64,000 nt of DNA from Polycladidibacter stylochi (lineage in GTDB: Bacteria; Pseudomonadota; Alphaproteobacteria; Rhizobiales; Stappiaceae): assembly GCF_001562055.1 (NCBI RefSeq), contig NZ_LLWE01000029.1, forward strand, positions 62,001-126,000, written 5' to 3'. Position numbers and translations under genes: made by a program. Below, piece by piece: positions 55,921-64,000 of the stretch. The notes beneath the pieces are model-generated. The model was not told the DNA's origin. It was given only the letters and a program-made list of their open reading frames with translations, and searched no databases. Every line of letters begins with the position of its first letter. The first letter of the stretch is position 1.

Positions 55921-57435
55921 CTATTTATCGTCTTTAAGCGGTATAGCCACGAACAGTGTGTTGTTCGCCGTATTCACACGCAAAAGGACCGCTTTTCGGC
56001 CCTGCTCTCGGGCTTTTTCCACTTGCTGGGCCACATCTGCCGGAGTGCTGACTTTCGTGCCTGCAACCTCTGTTATGATGTAACCCTCACGCAGGTTCTT
56101 ATCTGCTGCCGGACTGTCAGGTTCAACCGAAACAATTACAACACCCTTGCCTTCAACGCCTGCATCTTTGGCTGACGAGAGTTCAAGGCCGAGAGAATCG
56201 ACAAGTGCCGCGTTGGCATCTTCATTTTGAGATGGCGTTGCCTTGTCATTTTCATCTTTCGGAATAGTACCAAGTTTCACATCCGTGGTTTCAATTTTTC
56301 CACTGCGCCAAAACTCGATTTCAACGGTAGTATCTGGAGAATAACCGGCAATGACCTTCGCCAGTTCACGTGGTCCATTCACCTCTTTACCATCGACTTT
56401 TAAAATGATATCGCCTGCTTTGAAGCCCGCGGCTTCTGCGGGGGTACCTTTTTGGGTTTCGGCAACCATCGTGCCGTTTTCATTATCCAGGCCAAGCGAT
56501 TCAGCAATGTCTTTTGTTACTGGCTGAATTTGCACGCCCAACCAACCGCGAGTGACCATGCCATCTTCCTTCAGATCGGCAATAATCTTTTTGGTGGTTG
56601 CCGCCGGAATGGCAAAAGCAATGCCCACATTACCACCAGATGGCGAAATAATAGCCGAGTTCACGCCGACAACCTGACCTTTTACGTTAAAAGCGGGGCC
56701 GCCTGAGTTACCGCGGTTAACAGAGGCATCAATTTGCAAGAAGTCATCATAGAGGCCCGCACCAATATCGCGCCCGCGTGCAGAAACAATACCCGCCGTT
56801 ACGGTGCCGCCCAAACCGAAGGGATTGCCGACAGCAATTACCCATTCGCCAACCATCGGCGCTTCAGAGGCAAAGTCGACATAGGTAAACTTTTTCTTCT
56901 CATCAACTTTGAGTAGTGCCAAGTCTGAGCGCTTGTCAGAACCTACAAGCTTGGCATCATATTCATCGCCATCATTGGTCACAATGGTGAATTTTGTGCC
57001 GCCATCGACCACATGTTCATTTGTTACCAAATAACCATCTTCGGAAATAAAGAAGCCAGAACCTTGCGACTGTCCATAGCGCTTGGGAGCTTTACGCTTT
57101 TTCCCGTGCTTTTGTCCGTCCTCGCCAAATTCTTTAAAAAAGCGCTTAAACGGGTTGTTATCGGGAAAATCGCGGAACATTGGCGGTAGACCATCAATCA
57201 AACCCTGTTGTTTGATCTCGGTTTTCACCCGCACACTCACAACGGCGGGCTTTACCGCTTTCACCACGGGCGCAAAATTGGCTATGGCAGGAGCGTTCAC
57301 ACTCACAGGTGCTGCATTTGCCGGCAGCGCGCCTAGTAAAACAGGTGTGGCAACACCACCAGCCATGACAACAGCCATGGTGCCAGCCATCAAGCGCGTA
57401 CGCAGGGTTTTGGATAAACAATTATAGAGAGGCAT
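55921..57435 (-). CDS. degP: Periplasmic serine endoprotease, DegP/HtrA (Do) family
   Basis: A 504-residue envelope protease. An N-terminal signal sequence (core about 14-40, cut near ANA-AP) is followed by a trypsin-like domain with catalytic His141 (TNEHVV), Asp171 (SDLALLKV) and Ser244 (GNSGGPAFN), and two PDZ domains, the first including GWLGVQIQPVT, the second KGVVIVSVEPDSPAA. A lysine-rich loop at about 108-118 is notable. It degrades misfolded periplasmic proteins. It lies downstream of ccmH and upstream of the two-component pair, all on the minus strand. Confidence 0.94.
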   Translation of the reverse strand: MPLYNCLSKTLRTRLMAGTMAVVMAGGVATPVLLGALPANAAPVSVNAPAIANFAPVVKAVKPAVVSVRVKTEIKQQGLIDGLPPMFRDFPDNNPFKRFFKEFGEDGQKHGKKRKAPKRYGQSQGSGFFISEDGYLVTNEHVVDGGTKFTIVTNDGDEYDAKLVGSDKRSDLALLKVDEKKKFTYVDFASEAPMVGEWVIAVGNPFGLGGTVTAGIVSARGRDIGAGLYDDFLQIDASVNRGNSGGPAFNVKGQVVGVNSAIISPSGGNVGIAFAIPAATTKKIIADLKEDGMVTRGWLGVQIQPVTKDIAESLGLDNENGTMVAETQKGTPAEAAGFKAGDIILKVDGKEVNGPRELAKVIAGYSPDTTVEIEFWRSGKIETTDVKLGTIPKDENDKATPSQNEDANAALVDSLGLELSSAKDAGVEGKGVVIVSVEPDSPAADKNLREGYIITEVAGTKVSTPADVAQQVEKAREQGRKAVLLRVNTANNTLFVAIPLKDDK

Positions 57436-57579
57436 TTGTCAGCTCCAGATCTCATGGCAACAACAGTAATTTGTTGAAAGCCACTATGACAGCTGCAACC
57501 TTACAAATACCTATCTCCAGCATTACAATTTGGTAATCTTTGGCTTTATACACCCCCAAGTTATCATTGGGGCATACAA

Positions 57580-57603
57580 GACCTATTCGTTCTTGAATAG
57601 GTC
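57580..57603 (-). terminator. Hairpin at the end of ccmH
   Basis: A perfect 9-bp inverted repeat GACCTATTC/GAATAGGTC with a 6-base loop overlaps the last codons and stop of ccmH. A second stem, CCCCAA/TTGGGG (57554-57572), follows on the minus strand. They probably end the ccm transcript. Confidence 0.45.
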
Positions 57604-58065
57604 TTCCAGTTCTTCTTTTTCTTTTTCGCTCAAGGGCATCGGTTCACTATCCCGTTTCCGTTTGCGCGCCGCCGAGATGAGAAACACAATGCCTATGAGC
57701 AGTATTACAGGACCACCTATCCATAATAATAGCGTGTGTAATTCGAACCTTGGTTTGAGCAACACAAACTCGCCATAACGATCAACGAGGTAATTCAATA
57801 CCTGCTGGTCGCTATCACCTGCCTTTATGCGCTCGCGAACCAATATACGCAGGTCCTTTGCCAATTTGGCATTTGAATCATCAATAGACTGGTTCTGGCA
57901 AACAACACAGCGCACTTCCTTGGAAATTTCGCGGGCACGTTGTTCCAGTTTCGGGTCCGATAACATTTCATCAGGGTTGACCGCCAACGCTTGCTGGGCA
58001 AATAGAAACCAAAGCGAAGCGAATAGAACTGCAATAAACCCTTGTGTTTTTTTAGGTTTAATCAC
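57583..58065 (-). CDS. ccmH: Cytochrome c maturation protein CcmH (CycL)
   Basis: A 160-residue thiol-disulphide protein that keeps apocytochrome c heme-binding cysteines reduced. It has a signal sequence (about 9-28), the family redox motif RCVVCQNQS (Cys53, Cys56), and a C-terminal membrane anchor (about 110-132) facing a charged tail. The GTG at 58065 lies one base after the ccmF stop, which implies coupled translation; a longer frame to 58131 would run deep into ccmF. It is the last gene of the ccmI-ccmE-ccmF-ccmH set. Confidence 0.93.
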   Translation of the reverse strand: MIKPKKTQGFIAVLFASLWFLFAQQALAVNPDEMLSDPKLEQRAREISKEVRCVVCQNQSIDDSNAKLAKDLRILVRERIKAGDSDQQVLNYLVDRYGEFVLLKPRFELHTLLLWIGGPVILLIGIVFLISAARKRKRDSEPMPLSEKEKEELEDLFKNE

Positions 58066-58066
58066 T

Positions 58067-60058
58067 TTAAGCCGCTGCTCCTTGCTGTTGTTTCTTACGT
58101 TGTTTTTGGGCCGGTTTTGGCGCACCAACACGTAACCTGCGATCGATCATACCAATAAAGCCGCCCAAGGACATAACAAGACATCCGATCCAAATAAGCA
58201 GTATAAGCGGTTTATGATAAATTCGTGTTACGATACCACCATCTTCGGTTTCATCGCCAACAGCAAAGTAAACCTGAGAGAAGCCAAAGGACACGATAGA
58301 GGTTTCCGACATCGGACGGCCGGAGGCGTTATAAACGCGTTTTGTCGGAGCCATCTCGTGAAGGAATTTGTTGTCCTGTTTTAAATCGAAATAGGCAACT
58401 CTCTCAACATAATTGGGCCCCTCATGATCGCGGTTGCCTTTGTATGTCACGTCATACTCACCTATTTGCCTGGTCTCGCCCGGCTTCATGACCAATACGG
58501 TTTCAGTTTCATAAACAGAGGTGGTGACAATACCGAGCGCTGTCAGGCCAATACCCAAGTGCCCAAGCGCCGTTGACCATACGGTTTTAGGCAGTCCCCA
58601 AAAGCGTTTCCAAGCTCTCACCGGACCAACTTTTTTGAGTTGGACGCGATCCCATATTTCCCATAGGGAACCAAAGATGGCCCAGAGCGCAAAACCAAAG
58701 CCAATTACTGCGAAAATATGATTTCCACCCATCCACCAGCCAAGGGCAATTGCACTTAACAAGGTCAAGACAAATGCGCCGGTTAAACGCTGGGTTACGC
58801 CCCATAAGTCGCCGCGCTTCCATGCCAAAAGCTGGCCAAACGGCATCATGATGAGAACCGGCACCATAATGGGTGCAAATGTCAGATTAAAGAAAGGGGC
58901 CCCGACGGATATTTTATCCCCTGTGGCCGCTTCCAAAATAAGCGGGTAGAGCGTTCCAAAAAACACCGCAGCGGTTGCTGTGGTTAAAAACAGATTGTTC
59001 ATTACCAACGCACCTTCACGGCTAATGGGGGCAAAGATACCACCTTTACGTAGTAATGGTGCGCGCATGGCAAACAGGGCCAATGAGCCACAAATAAAAA
59101 TTATCAGAATTGTTAGAATGAATATGCCGCGTGCCGGATCAACGGCAAATGCGTGCACAGACGTTAACACTCCTGAGCGCACCAGGAACGTTCCTAACAG
59201 CGAGAGGGAGAATGTTACAATCGCTAGGAATACGGTCCAGACCTTCAAGGAGTCGCGTTTTTCCATAACCAGTGCCGAGTGCATTAGGGCTGTACCTGTT
59301 AACCACGGCATGAAAGACGCGTTTTCAACCGGATCCCAGAACCACCAGCCACCCCAGCCCAGCTCGTAATAAGCCCAGTAGGAGCCCATTGCGATACCAA
59401 GTGTTAAGAAAATCCAGCTTGCCAGAACCCATGGGCGCACCCAGCGTGCCCATGCCGCATCCAAACGCCCGAGCAGCAATGCGGCACTGGCGAAAGAAAA
59501 CACAATCGAGAAACCAACATAGCCGATATAGAGCAATGGCGGGTGAATTGCCAATCCAATGTCTTGCAACATTGGGTTCAGGTCTTGCCCTTGTACCGGA
59601 GGTTGCTCAAGGCGCAAAAACGGATTTGACGCTGTCACAACGAATAGCAGGAAAGCAAAGCTAACCCAGCCTTGTGTACCTAATGTGGTGGCCTTGAGTT
59701 CTGCAGGCAAGTTTTTACCGAATGCGGCAACAAGCGCACCAAATAGCACCAAAATGAGCACCCAAAGAAGTATTGAGCCTTCGTGATTGCCCCATACTCC
59801 CGATATTTTGTAGATCAAAGGCTTATCAGTATGAGAGTTCTCAAAAACATTAAAAACCGAAAAATCCGAGGTTATATAGGCATGGGTCAATGCCAAAAAG
59901 GCAAGCAATACAAGTGCAAACGATAAGTAGGCCAGCGTGGGCGCAGTAGCTGTAAGGCGGGTATCATGCTTGAGTGCCCCCCAAACAGGAAGCACTGATT
60001 GCAGTGCTGATACCACCAAAGCTAATATCAATGCATAGTGACCGAGTTCAATGATCAT
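58067..60058 (-). CDS. ccmF: Cytochrome c heme lyase subunit CcmF (CycK)
   Basis: A 663-residue membrane protein with about 15 helices that attaches heme to apocytochrome c at the outer face of the inner membrane. It has the tryptophan-rich WWD motif [16 protein letters not shown] and flanking conserved histidines. The ATG at 60058 ([10 protein letters not shown]) is the usual family start; an in-frame TTG six codons earlier is less likely. It lies 87 bases downstream of ccmE. Confidence 0.95.
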   Translation of the reverse strand: MIIELGHYALILALVVSALQSVLPVWGALKHDTRLTATAPTLAYLSFALVLLAFLALTHAYITSDFSVFNVFENSHTDKPLIYKISGVWGNHEGSILLWVLILVLFGALVAAFGKNLPAELKATTLGTQGWVSFAFLLFVVTASNPFLRLEQPPVQGQDLNPMLQDIGLAIHPPLLYIGYVGFSIVFSFASAALLLGRLDAAWARWVRPWVLASWIFLTLGIAMGSYWAYYELGWGGWWFWDPVENASFMPWLTGTALMHSALVMEKRDSLKVWTVFLAIVTFSLSLLGTFLVRSGVLTSVHAFAVDPARGIFILTILIIFICGSLALFAMRAPLLRKGGIFAPISREGALVMNNLFLTTATAAVFFGTLYPLILEAATGDKISVGAPFFNLTFAPIMVPVLIMMPFGQLLAWKRGDLWGVTQRLTGAFVLTLLSAIALGWWMGGNHIFAVIGFGFALWAIFGSLWEIWDRVQLKKVGPVRAWKRFWGLPKTVWSTALGHLGIGLTALGIVTTSVYETETVLVMKPGETRQIGEYDVTYKGNRDHEGPNYVERVAYFDLKQDNKFLHEMAPTKRVYNASGRPMSETSIVSFGFSQVYFAVGDETEDGGIVTRIYHKPLILLIWIGCLVMSLGGFIGMIDRRLRVGAPKPAQKQRKKQQQGAAA

Positions 60059-60145
60059 GCTGTTTTCATAGGGCAACCATACGCCCTGTGCTCCTACCTA
60101 TCGCTTATAAGCGTTCAAGACACTCTATATTATACTAGGAATGTT

Positions 60146-60595
60146 TTACGAGCCGTTCTGATACTCGTCTTTCCAGTGCCCTTGCTTTTTAAGGGAATCT
60201 GCGACTTCCTTCGGCATGTAGTTTTCATCATGCTTTGCCAAAACTTGATCGGCAACGAATACACCCTGCGGGTTTACATAGCCTTCGGCAACAATTCCTT
60301 GCCCCTCGCGAAACAAGTCCGGCAGTATTCCGGTAAAGGTTACCGCTACCTCTTGCTCACCATCGGTCACACGAAATTCGATGGTCTCTCCTTGATCGCG
60401 TTTTACCGAACCCGTTTCAACCAATCCGCCGAGACGAATTCTTTGGTCTGGCGCGGGCCTATTGGTTACGATCTGGCTTGGGTCTAGGAAAAAAGAAACT
60501 TCACCTTTCAGTGCATATAACACTAGTGCGGTTGCACAGGCCAATACAACACCGGCTACCGCAATCAATGAAAGACGTCTTTGCTTACGTGTCAT
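60146..60595 (-). CDS. ccmE: Periplasmic heme chaperone CcmE (CycJ)
   Basis: A 149-residue protein anchored by one N-terminal helix (8-28). It carries heme covalently on His122 in the LAKHDENYMP motif, with Tyr126 nearby, and hands it to CcmF. The KRRLSL-like basic start (TRKQRRLSL) and the OB-fold region with GGLVETGSVKR match the family. It sits between ccmI and ccmF. Confidence 0.96.
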   Translation of the reverse strand: MTRKQRRLSLIAVAGVVLACATALVLYALKGEVSFFLDPSQIVTNRPAPDQRIRLGGLVETGSVKRDQGETIEFRVTDGEQEVAVTFTGILPDLFREGQGIVAEGYVNPQGVFVADQVLAKHDENYMPKEVADSLKKQGHWKDEYQNGS

Positions 60596-60680
60596 TTTAT
60601 AATCCTGCCTGGAGGGGCAATGGTTAAACCCGTGCGTATGAAACGTGTCGTTTGTTTAACCAGTTGCTTTTACTCCAACT

Positions 60681-61883
60681 TTACTTCTTACAGTCTGAAC
60701 TTGGGGAAACGCCCATTTTAGATGCGAGAAGCTCAAGGGTTTTATTTGCATCTGCATTTTCTTTAAAGGCTGCTATCGCCTTACAGAGCGCATTTTGTGC
60801 CTCAGCGGTATCATCAAGTATGATCTGAGAGCGTATTAAGCGCTGCCATTCAGCCAACGAGCCCCCATCTGTATACAGCCTAGTTTTGAGTTGATCGACC
60901 ATTTGCGTAATCATCTGCTGGCGGTCAGTTGCACTCATTTCACTTGCTGCCCGAACGGTTTCCGCGTCTGGGTTTTTCAATAGTGGTTCTTTTTGAGCTG
61001 CTGTTGATTGCGCGTCATCAACGTTTTTTGTTTTTTCTTTTTCGGTTGGCTTTTCTTCGTTTTGCAAATCGGCAAGATAACTGTTGGCAATCGGCAACCA
61101 GCTGGCATCTGGCTCAGCTTGTGCAATCAGCTTTTGCCACAAAGCAATGGCTTGTTGCCTTTTACCCTGTTGGCCAAGCGCCACGGCTATATAAAACCTC
61201 GGTTTCACGGCATCGGGAGCAACTTTTTCCAAGTCCTGCAGCAAAGCAAAAGCAACATCATTTACTTTGCCATCAGCTTCGAAAATAAGTGCTTCAGCAA
61301 GCCCCATCTTCAAGTCGGGTAGATCGCCCATTGTGCGAATGGCTTGCTGGAATGCCTTTGCTGCCTTGGTGTATTCGCCCGATCGCATATAAATTGGCGC
61401 CAGCACTTGCCAACCACGGCCATCATCAGGATTATTTGCTAGGTGCGCTTCTGTTTGCGCGATCATTTCCTTTATGCTGGCTTGATTTTGGTTCATCCTT
61501 GCCAAGCGCTGCTCATAGGGATCATCGGGTAAGTCTGGCGACCCATAGGAAAGGTAAAGAGCAAGAGCTGCCAGTGGCATAACAAGCACAACCAGCAAAC
61601 TCGATGCTCGCGTTCGCAGTTTATGGCTGCCACCCGTTTTTATTTGTTTGGCAGCTTTGTGCGCCGCCAACAAACGCCTTGATACCTCAATTCGCGCTGC
61701 TTCAGCCAAGTCCGCGTCCAGCGCACCGCTTTCCAAGTCAGCGTCAATCTCTTTCAATTGAGCCTTGAACACTTCCACATCGCTTGCGTGCGCTTCTTGC
61801 ACAGCCTGCTGTCGCTGAAGTGGAATTAATACGGCAAGCGCCACAGCCAATGTTAACAGCGCTATTAAAATCCAGAATGTCAT
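60681..61883 (-). CDS. ccmI: Cytochrome c maturation protein CcmI (CycH)
   Basis: A 400-residue protein that binds apocytochrome c for heme attachment. The N-terminal CcmI domain has a first helix (1-20) and a second (about 95-111). The rest is periplasmic with TPR repeats (for example GRGWQVLAPIYMRSGEYTKAAKAFQQA at about 154-180, split here as a helix pair). A charged linker rich in Glu and Lys follows near 285-300. It is the first gene of the ccm set. Confidence 0.92.
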   Translation of the reverse strand: MTFWILIALLTLAVALAVLIPLQRQQAVQEAHASDVEVFKAQLKEIDADLESGALDADLAEAARIEVSRRLLAAHKAAKQIKTGGSHKLRTRASSLLVVLVMPLAALALYLSYGSPDLPDDPYEQRLARMNQNQASIKEMIAQTEAHLANNPDDGRGWQVLAPIYMRSGEYTKAAKAFQQAIRTMGDLPDLKMGLAEALIFEADGKVNDVAFALLQDLEKVAPDAVKPRFYIAVALGQQGKRQQAIALWQKLIAQAEPDASWLPIANSYLADLQNEEKPTEKEKTKNVDDAQSTAAQKEPLLKNPDAETVRAASEMSATDRQQMITQMVDQLKTRLYTDGGSLAEWQRLIRSQIILDDTAEAQNALCKAIAAFKENADANKTLELLASKMGVSPSSDCKK

Positions 61884-62017
61884 GGTTTCGCCAATAGACT
61901 AGTTCTAAACTAGAAACGCAACAGCCCTATCTGCGACCAGCCGTCGCAGTTGTTAGAGAATCCGCGCAAATGCTTAGTTTCTATGGACCAACTACATTAA
62001 ATTGAGCGGAAAAACAA

Positions 62018-63571
62018 CTAGTTATGAAACATATGCTTGATATGTGTTGTTGTAAGCATTTGCTCGGTTTTTTCTGTGCCTAAATAGTTCTCGCAAAATG
62101 ACAGGAAGCGCTCACGTTTGAGCTCTGTAGGAGCTCTGGCTTGTTCTGGCCTGCCATTGCTATTTTGCAGGTAGTTTTCGTTTGTTTGCCACAAGGTACG
62201 CAGGAGGTTCTGATGTGTTTTTTCCAGCTCTGCTTCCATTGCAACCGTATGTGCAAGCGGGCGCACCAGCTTAAGTAGGCGCAGTGATTTGAGTGCAGAT
62301 TTATATGAGGCTGTGGCCAATACGTCATCTATGCTGCGCGCATTCATGGCGACGCTCATTTGCGAAATCAACAAATCAAACTCTTCGCGTAATATGGCAG
62401 CAAGAGCCCGACGGGATTTTTCAAGTCGTAGTGCCCATTTATCGTGTTTTTCAATGGCAACGGCTGCGGATAAGTCCTCAAGCGAGTTTAAGACACCCTC
62501 CAGGGCCTGCGGAAAGCCAATTTCGGCATAGGCTGCATTGCGCCAAACCAGCGCCCCTTCCAGCTCACTTTCGAACATGGCAAAAGCGAACTCGCCGATC
62601 TCTGCAAAGGGTGCTGTAAGTGGTGACGTGCTTTGGAGACCGCACGCGTCCTTTGATGTTTCCTGCTCAGTTCCTAGGGTATTTTTTGCTAATGACTGAA
62701 CCAGCTTGAACAGCGTAGCGCTTTGCCCGCCCACCCGTTGATGCAGGAGTACGGCCGCAAACGGAGCAATGTCGGGCTGTTGTTTTAATAGTGAAGTGAG
62801 TGGCCCGCAGTCTTCGATGTTAACCAGATGGTGGTTTCGGGAAACGAGTGGTGGCAGCTGCGCAAATACATGACGCAGTTTTGGGGCTACATTTAAAATC
62901 GCAATGGCATCTTCCAACTCGGCAATGCCCTTTGTGCCTTCGAGTAGATCACGCAGTGCTCGAGTTTCTGGCGTCGCCTTTTTCAACTCAACAAGCAATA
63001 GTTGGCCCTTCTCCACGATTTGGCGGCGTAAACGCGGAGCCACTTCGCGGCATAGCTCTTCAACTTCCCGCTGATAATTATTGGAGGGCGCTTTTGTTGA
63101 TGATAATGCGCGTTCGTTCGCTGCCAATGTGCCGGTGAGCTGCTTTAAATCATAGGATAAGCGTTCGCGTTGTTGTTGCTCGGCTTTGCGTTGTGCTGTG
63201 CTTAAAGCTGCAACAAGCTCCGGGGCAAGCAAATGGTCTTCAACGATTTGCCACAGGACATCGATAAAACGTCTATCAATTAGCCCTCTAGCCTTACTAA
63301 AGGGCGGGTTCACAACCAAAAAAGGTTGTAGTGGCGCAAATATTTCCTTTTGAAGAGGCGTCAGGGATGATGGTGGTTGTTGCGCCTTTGCACGCATGGG
63401 CCGACCATTTAACAAACAACGCGAAACTGAAAGAAGAATATCCGCCCCTTGCGAACTGGAGCCGTGAAAATTGGTCTTTTGTACTGAACGCTCAAGCATG
63501 GCCAGAGCCTTCGGAGAAAGGTCTGCCAACAATGCATTCATTTTTTGCTCTTTTAACAATGCTCGTTGCAT
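62018..63571 (-). CDS. Large cytoplasmic protein of unknown function
   Basis: I do not recognise this 517-residue protein. It is mainly helical by composition, has no signal peptide or membrane segment, and shows a Gln/Glu/Arg-rich likely coiled coil (about 145-175, AQRKAEQQQRERLSYDL). A conserved-looking stretch around VNPPFSKARGLIDRRFIDVLW lies near residue 90-110. The ATG at 63571 (MQRALLKE) follows AAGG 6 bases earlier; a GTG at 63637 would add 22 residues. It is downstream of a surface-antigen gene and upstream of ccmI on the same strand, with 134 bases before ccmI. Confidence 0.75.
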   Translation of the reverse strand: MQRALLKEQKMNALLADLSPKALAMLERSVQKTNFHGSSSQGADILLSVSRCLLNGRPMRAKAQQPPSSLTPLQKEIFAPLQPFLVVNPPFSKARGLIDRRFIDVLWQIVEDHLLAPELVAALSTAQRKAEQQQRERLSYDLKQLTGTLAANERALSSTKAPSNNYQREVEELCREVAPRLRRQIVEKGQLLLVELKKATPETRALRDLLEGTKGIAELEDAIAILNVAPKLRHVFAQLPPLVSRNHHLVNIEDCGPLTSLLKQQPDIAPFAAVLLHQRVGGQSATLFKLVQSLAKNTLGTEQETSKDACGLQSTSPLTAPFAEIGEFAFAMFESELEGALVWRNAAYAEIGFPQALEGVLNSLEDLSAAVAIEKHDKWALRLEKSRRALAAILREEFDLLISQMSVAMNARSIDDVLATASYKSALKSLRLLKLVRPLAHTVAMEAELEKTHQNLLRTLWQTNENYLQNSNGRPEQARAPTELKRERFLSFCENYLGTEKTEQMLTTTHIKHMFHN

Positions 63572-63815
63572 ACGTGACCTTATGCTCTGCAGAATCGCCG
63601 CCAATCTTGTTCGTACCCCTTCGTTATTTATGGGCACATATGCTTAACCAATTATTGACGCGAAGCATGCAAGTTAAACTTTTAACGCGCATCTGTCATG
63701 CATGCAAAGATCATTTTACCCAACTCTTGCAGTCGACTTCAATAATCTAACATTGATAGGGGGTTGCTGAGCCGCTGAAGATCCTGAGAGCGTGCAACAG
63801 ACCATCTCTTTCAGG

Positions 63816-64000
63816 TTAATTAATAAGTTGCCAACGGCCATCTTTAAGGCATGCGGCACCGCTGACCACTTTTTGTTGTAACTCTAAGCGAATGGTGTGT
63901 TCATAATCGCGGCATTGGGTGTTGTTGACCATATAGAGCGGGCCAACGCTTACCGTTCCCCCACGTCCAGAGCGGCTATTGCTCCAGTTAATGCGCTCCT
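63816..64000 (-). CDS. 17-kDa/RT0821-type surface antigen, C-terminal part (cut by the window edge)
   Basis: The last 60 residues of a protein whose start lies beyond the window. The sequence WSNSRSGRGGTVSVGPLY, a conserved Cys in NTQCRDYEHT, and the end GAACLKDGRWQLIN match the C-terminal domain of the RT0821/17-kDa outer-membrane surface antigen group, which usually ends with a CR..DGSWKIV-like motif. Reading frame and codon use are consistent to the window edge. Confidence 0.7.
   Translation of the reverse strand, partial: ERINWSNSRSGRGGTVSVGPLYMVNNTQCRDYEHTIRLELQQKVVSGAACLKDGRWQLIN

Overview
The window looks like a contiguous chromosomal piece of an alphaproteobacterium of the Hyphomicrobiales (Rhizobiales) type with moderate GC. 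Three things point there: a fused anthranilate synthase trpE(G) preceded by a rhizobial-type trpL leader peptide with three Trp codons and an attenuator; a block pleC-like kinase / glnE / two-component pair / degP / ccmH-ccmF-ccmE-ccmI whose order I recall from Sinorhizobium; and class III cyclases together with several solute ABC systems. No tRNA, rRNA, CRISPR array, insertion sequence or phage gene is visible. The genus cannot be fixed from the sequence alone.

Layout. 1-3.7 kb (minus): NUDIX hydrolase, phosphomannomutase manB and manC, the route to GDP-mannose. 4.05-10.4 kb (plus): a family-5 peptide-type ABC importer (binding protein, two permeases, fused double ATPase) followed by argE. 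10.47-12.84 kb (plus): trp promoter, leaderless trpL, attenuator and trpE(G). 13.0-17.4 kb: a FAD oxidoreductase diverging from a NitT/TauT-type ABC importer. 17.4-23.8 kb (minus): an unknown membrane protein, a small ORF, ilvD, thiC under a TPP riboswitch, and an SDR dehydrogenase.

23.9-35.5 kb is the most distinctive part. On the minus strand lie an ABC exporter-like protein with a degenerate, insertion-bearing ATPase domain, a cyclic-nucleotide-binding protein overlapping it, a metallo-beta-lactamase-fold hydrolase and a membrane class III nucleotide cyclase. They diverge from a five-gene plus-strand glycan operon (four glycosyltransferases and a polysaccharide deacetylase-like protein). 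An array of TATACTG half-sites lies between the two arms. I infer a cyclic-nucleotide-linked surface glycan or transport system, unproven.

35.5-45.0 kb (minus): a Yej-like peptide ABC operon, a second class III cyclase with a periplasmic sensor, and a CoA-transferase family III protein. 45.2-50.4 kb (plus): pepN and a PleC-like histidine kinase. 50.5-61.9 kb (minus): glnE, a histidine kinase/response regulator pair, a DegP-type protease, and the cytochrome c maturation genes ccmH, ccmF, ccmE and ccmI. 62.0-64 kb (minus): an unknown helical protein and the C-terminal end of a 17-kDa/RT0821-type surface antigen cut by the window edge. Several intergenic hairpins behave like terminators or could hide ribosome-binding sites; they are listed individually.
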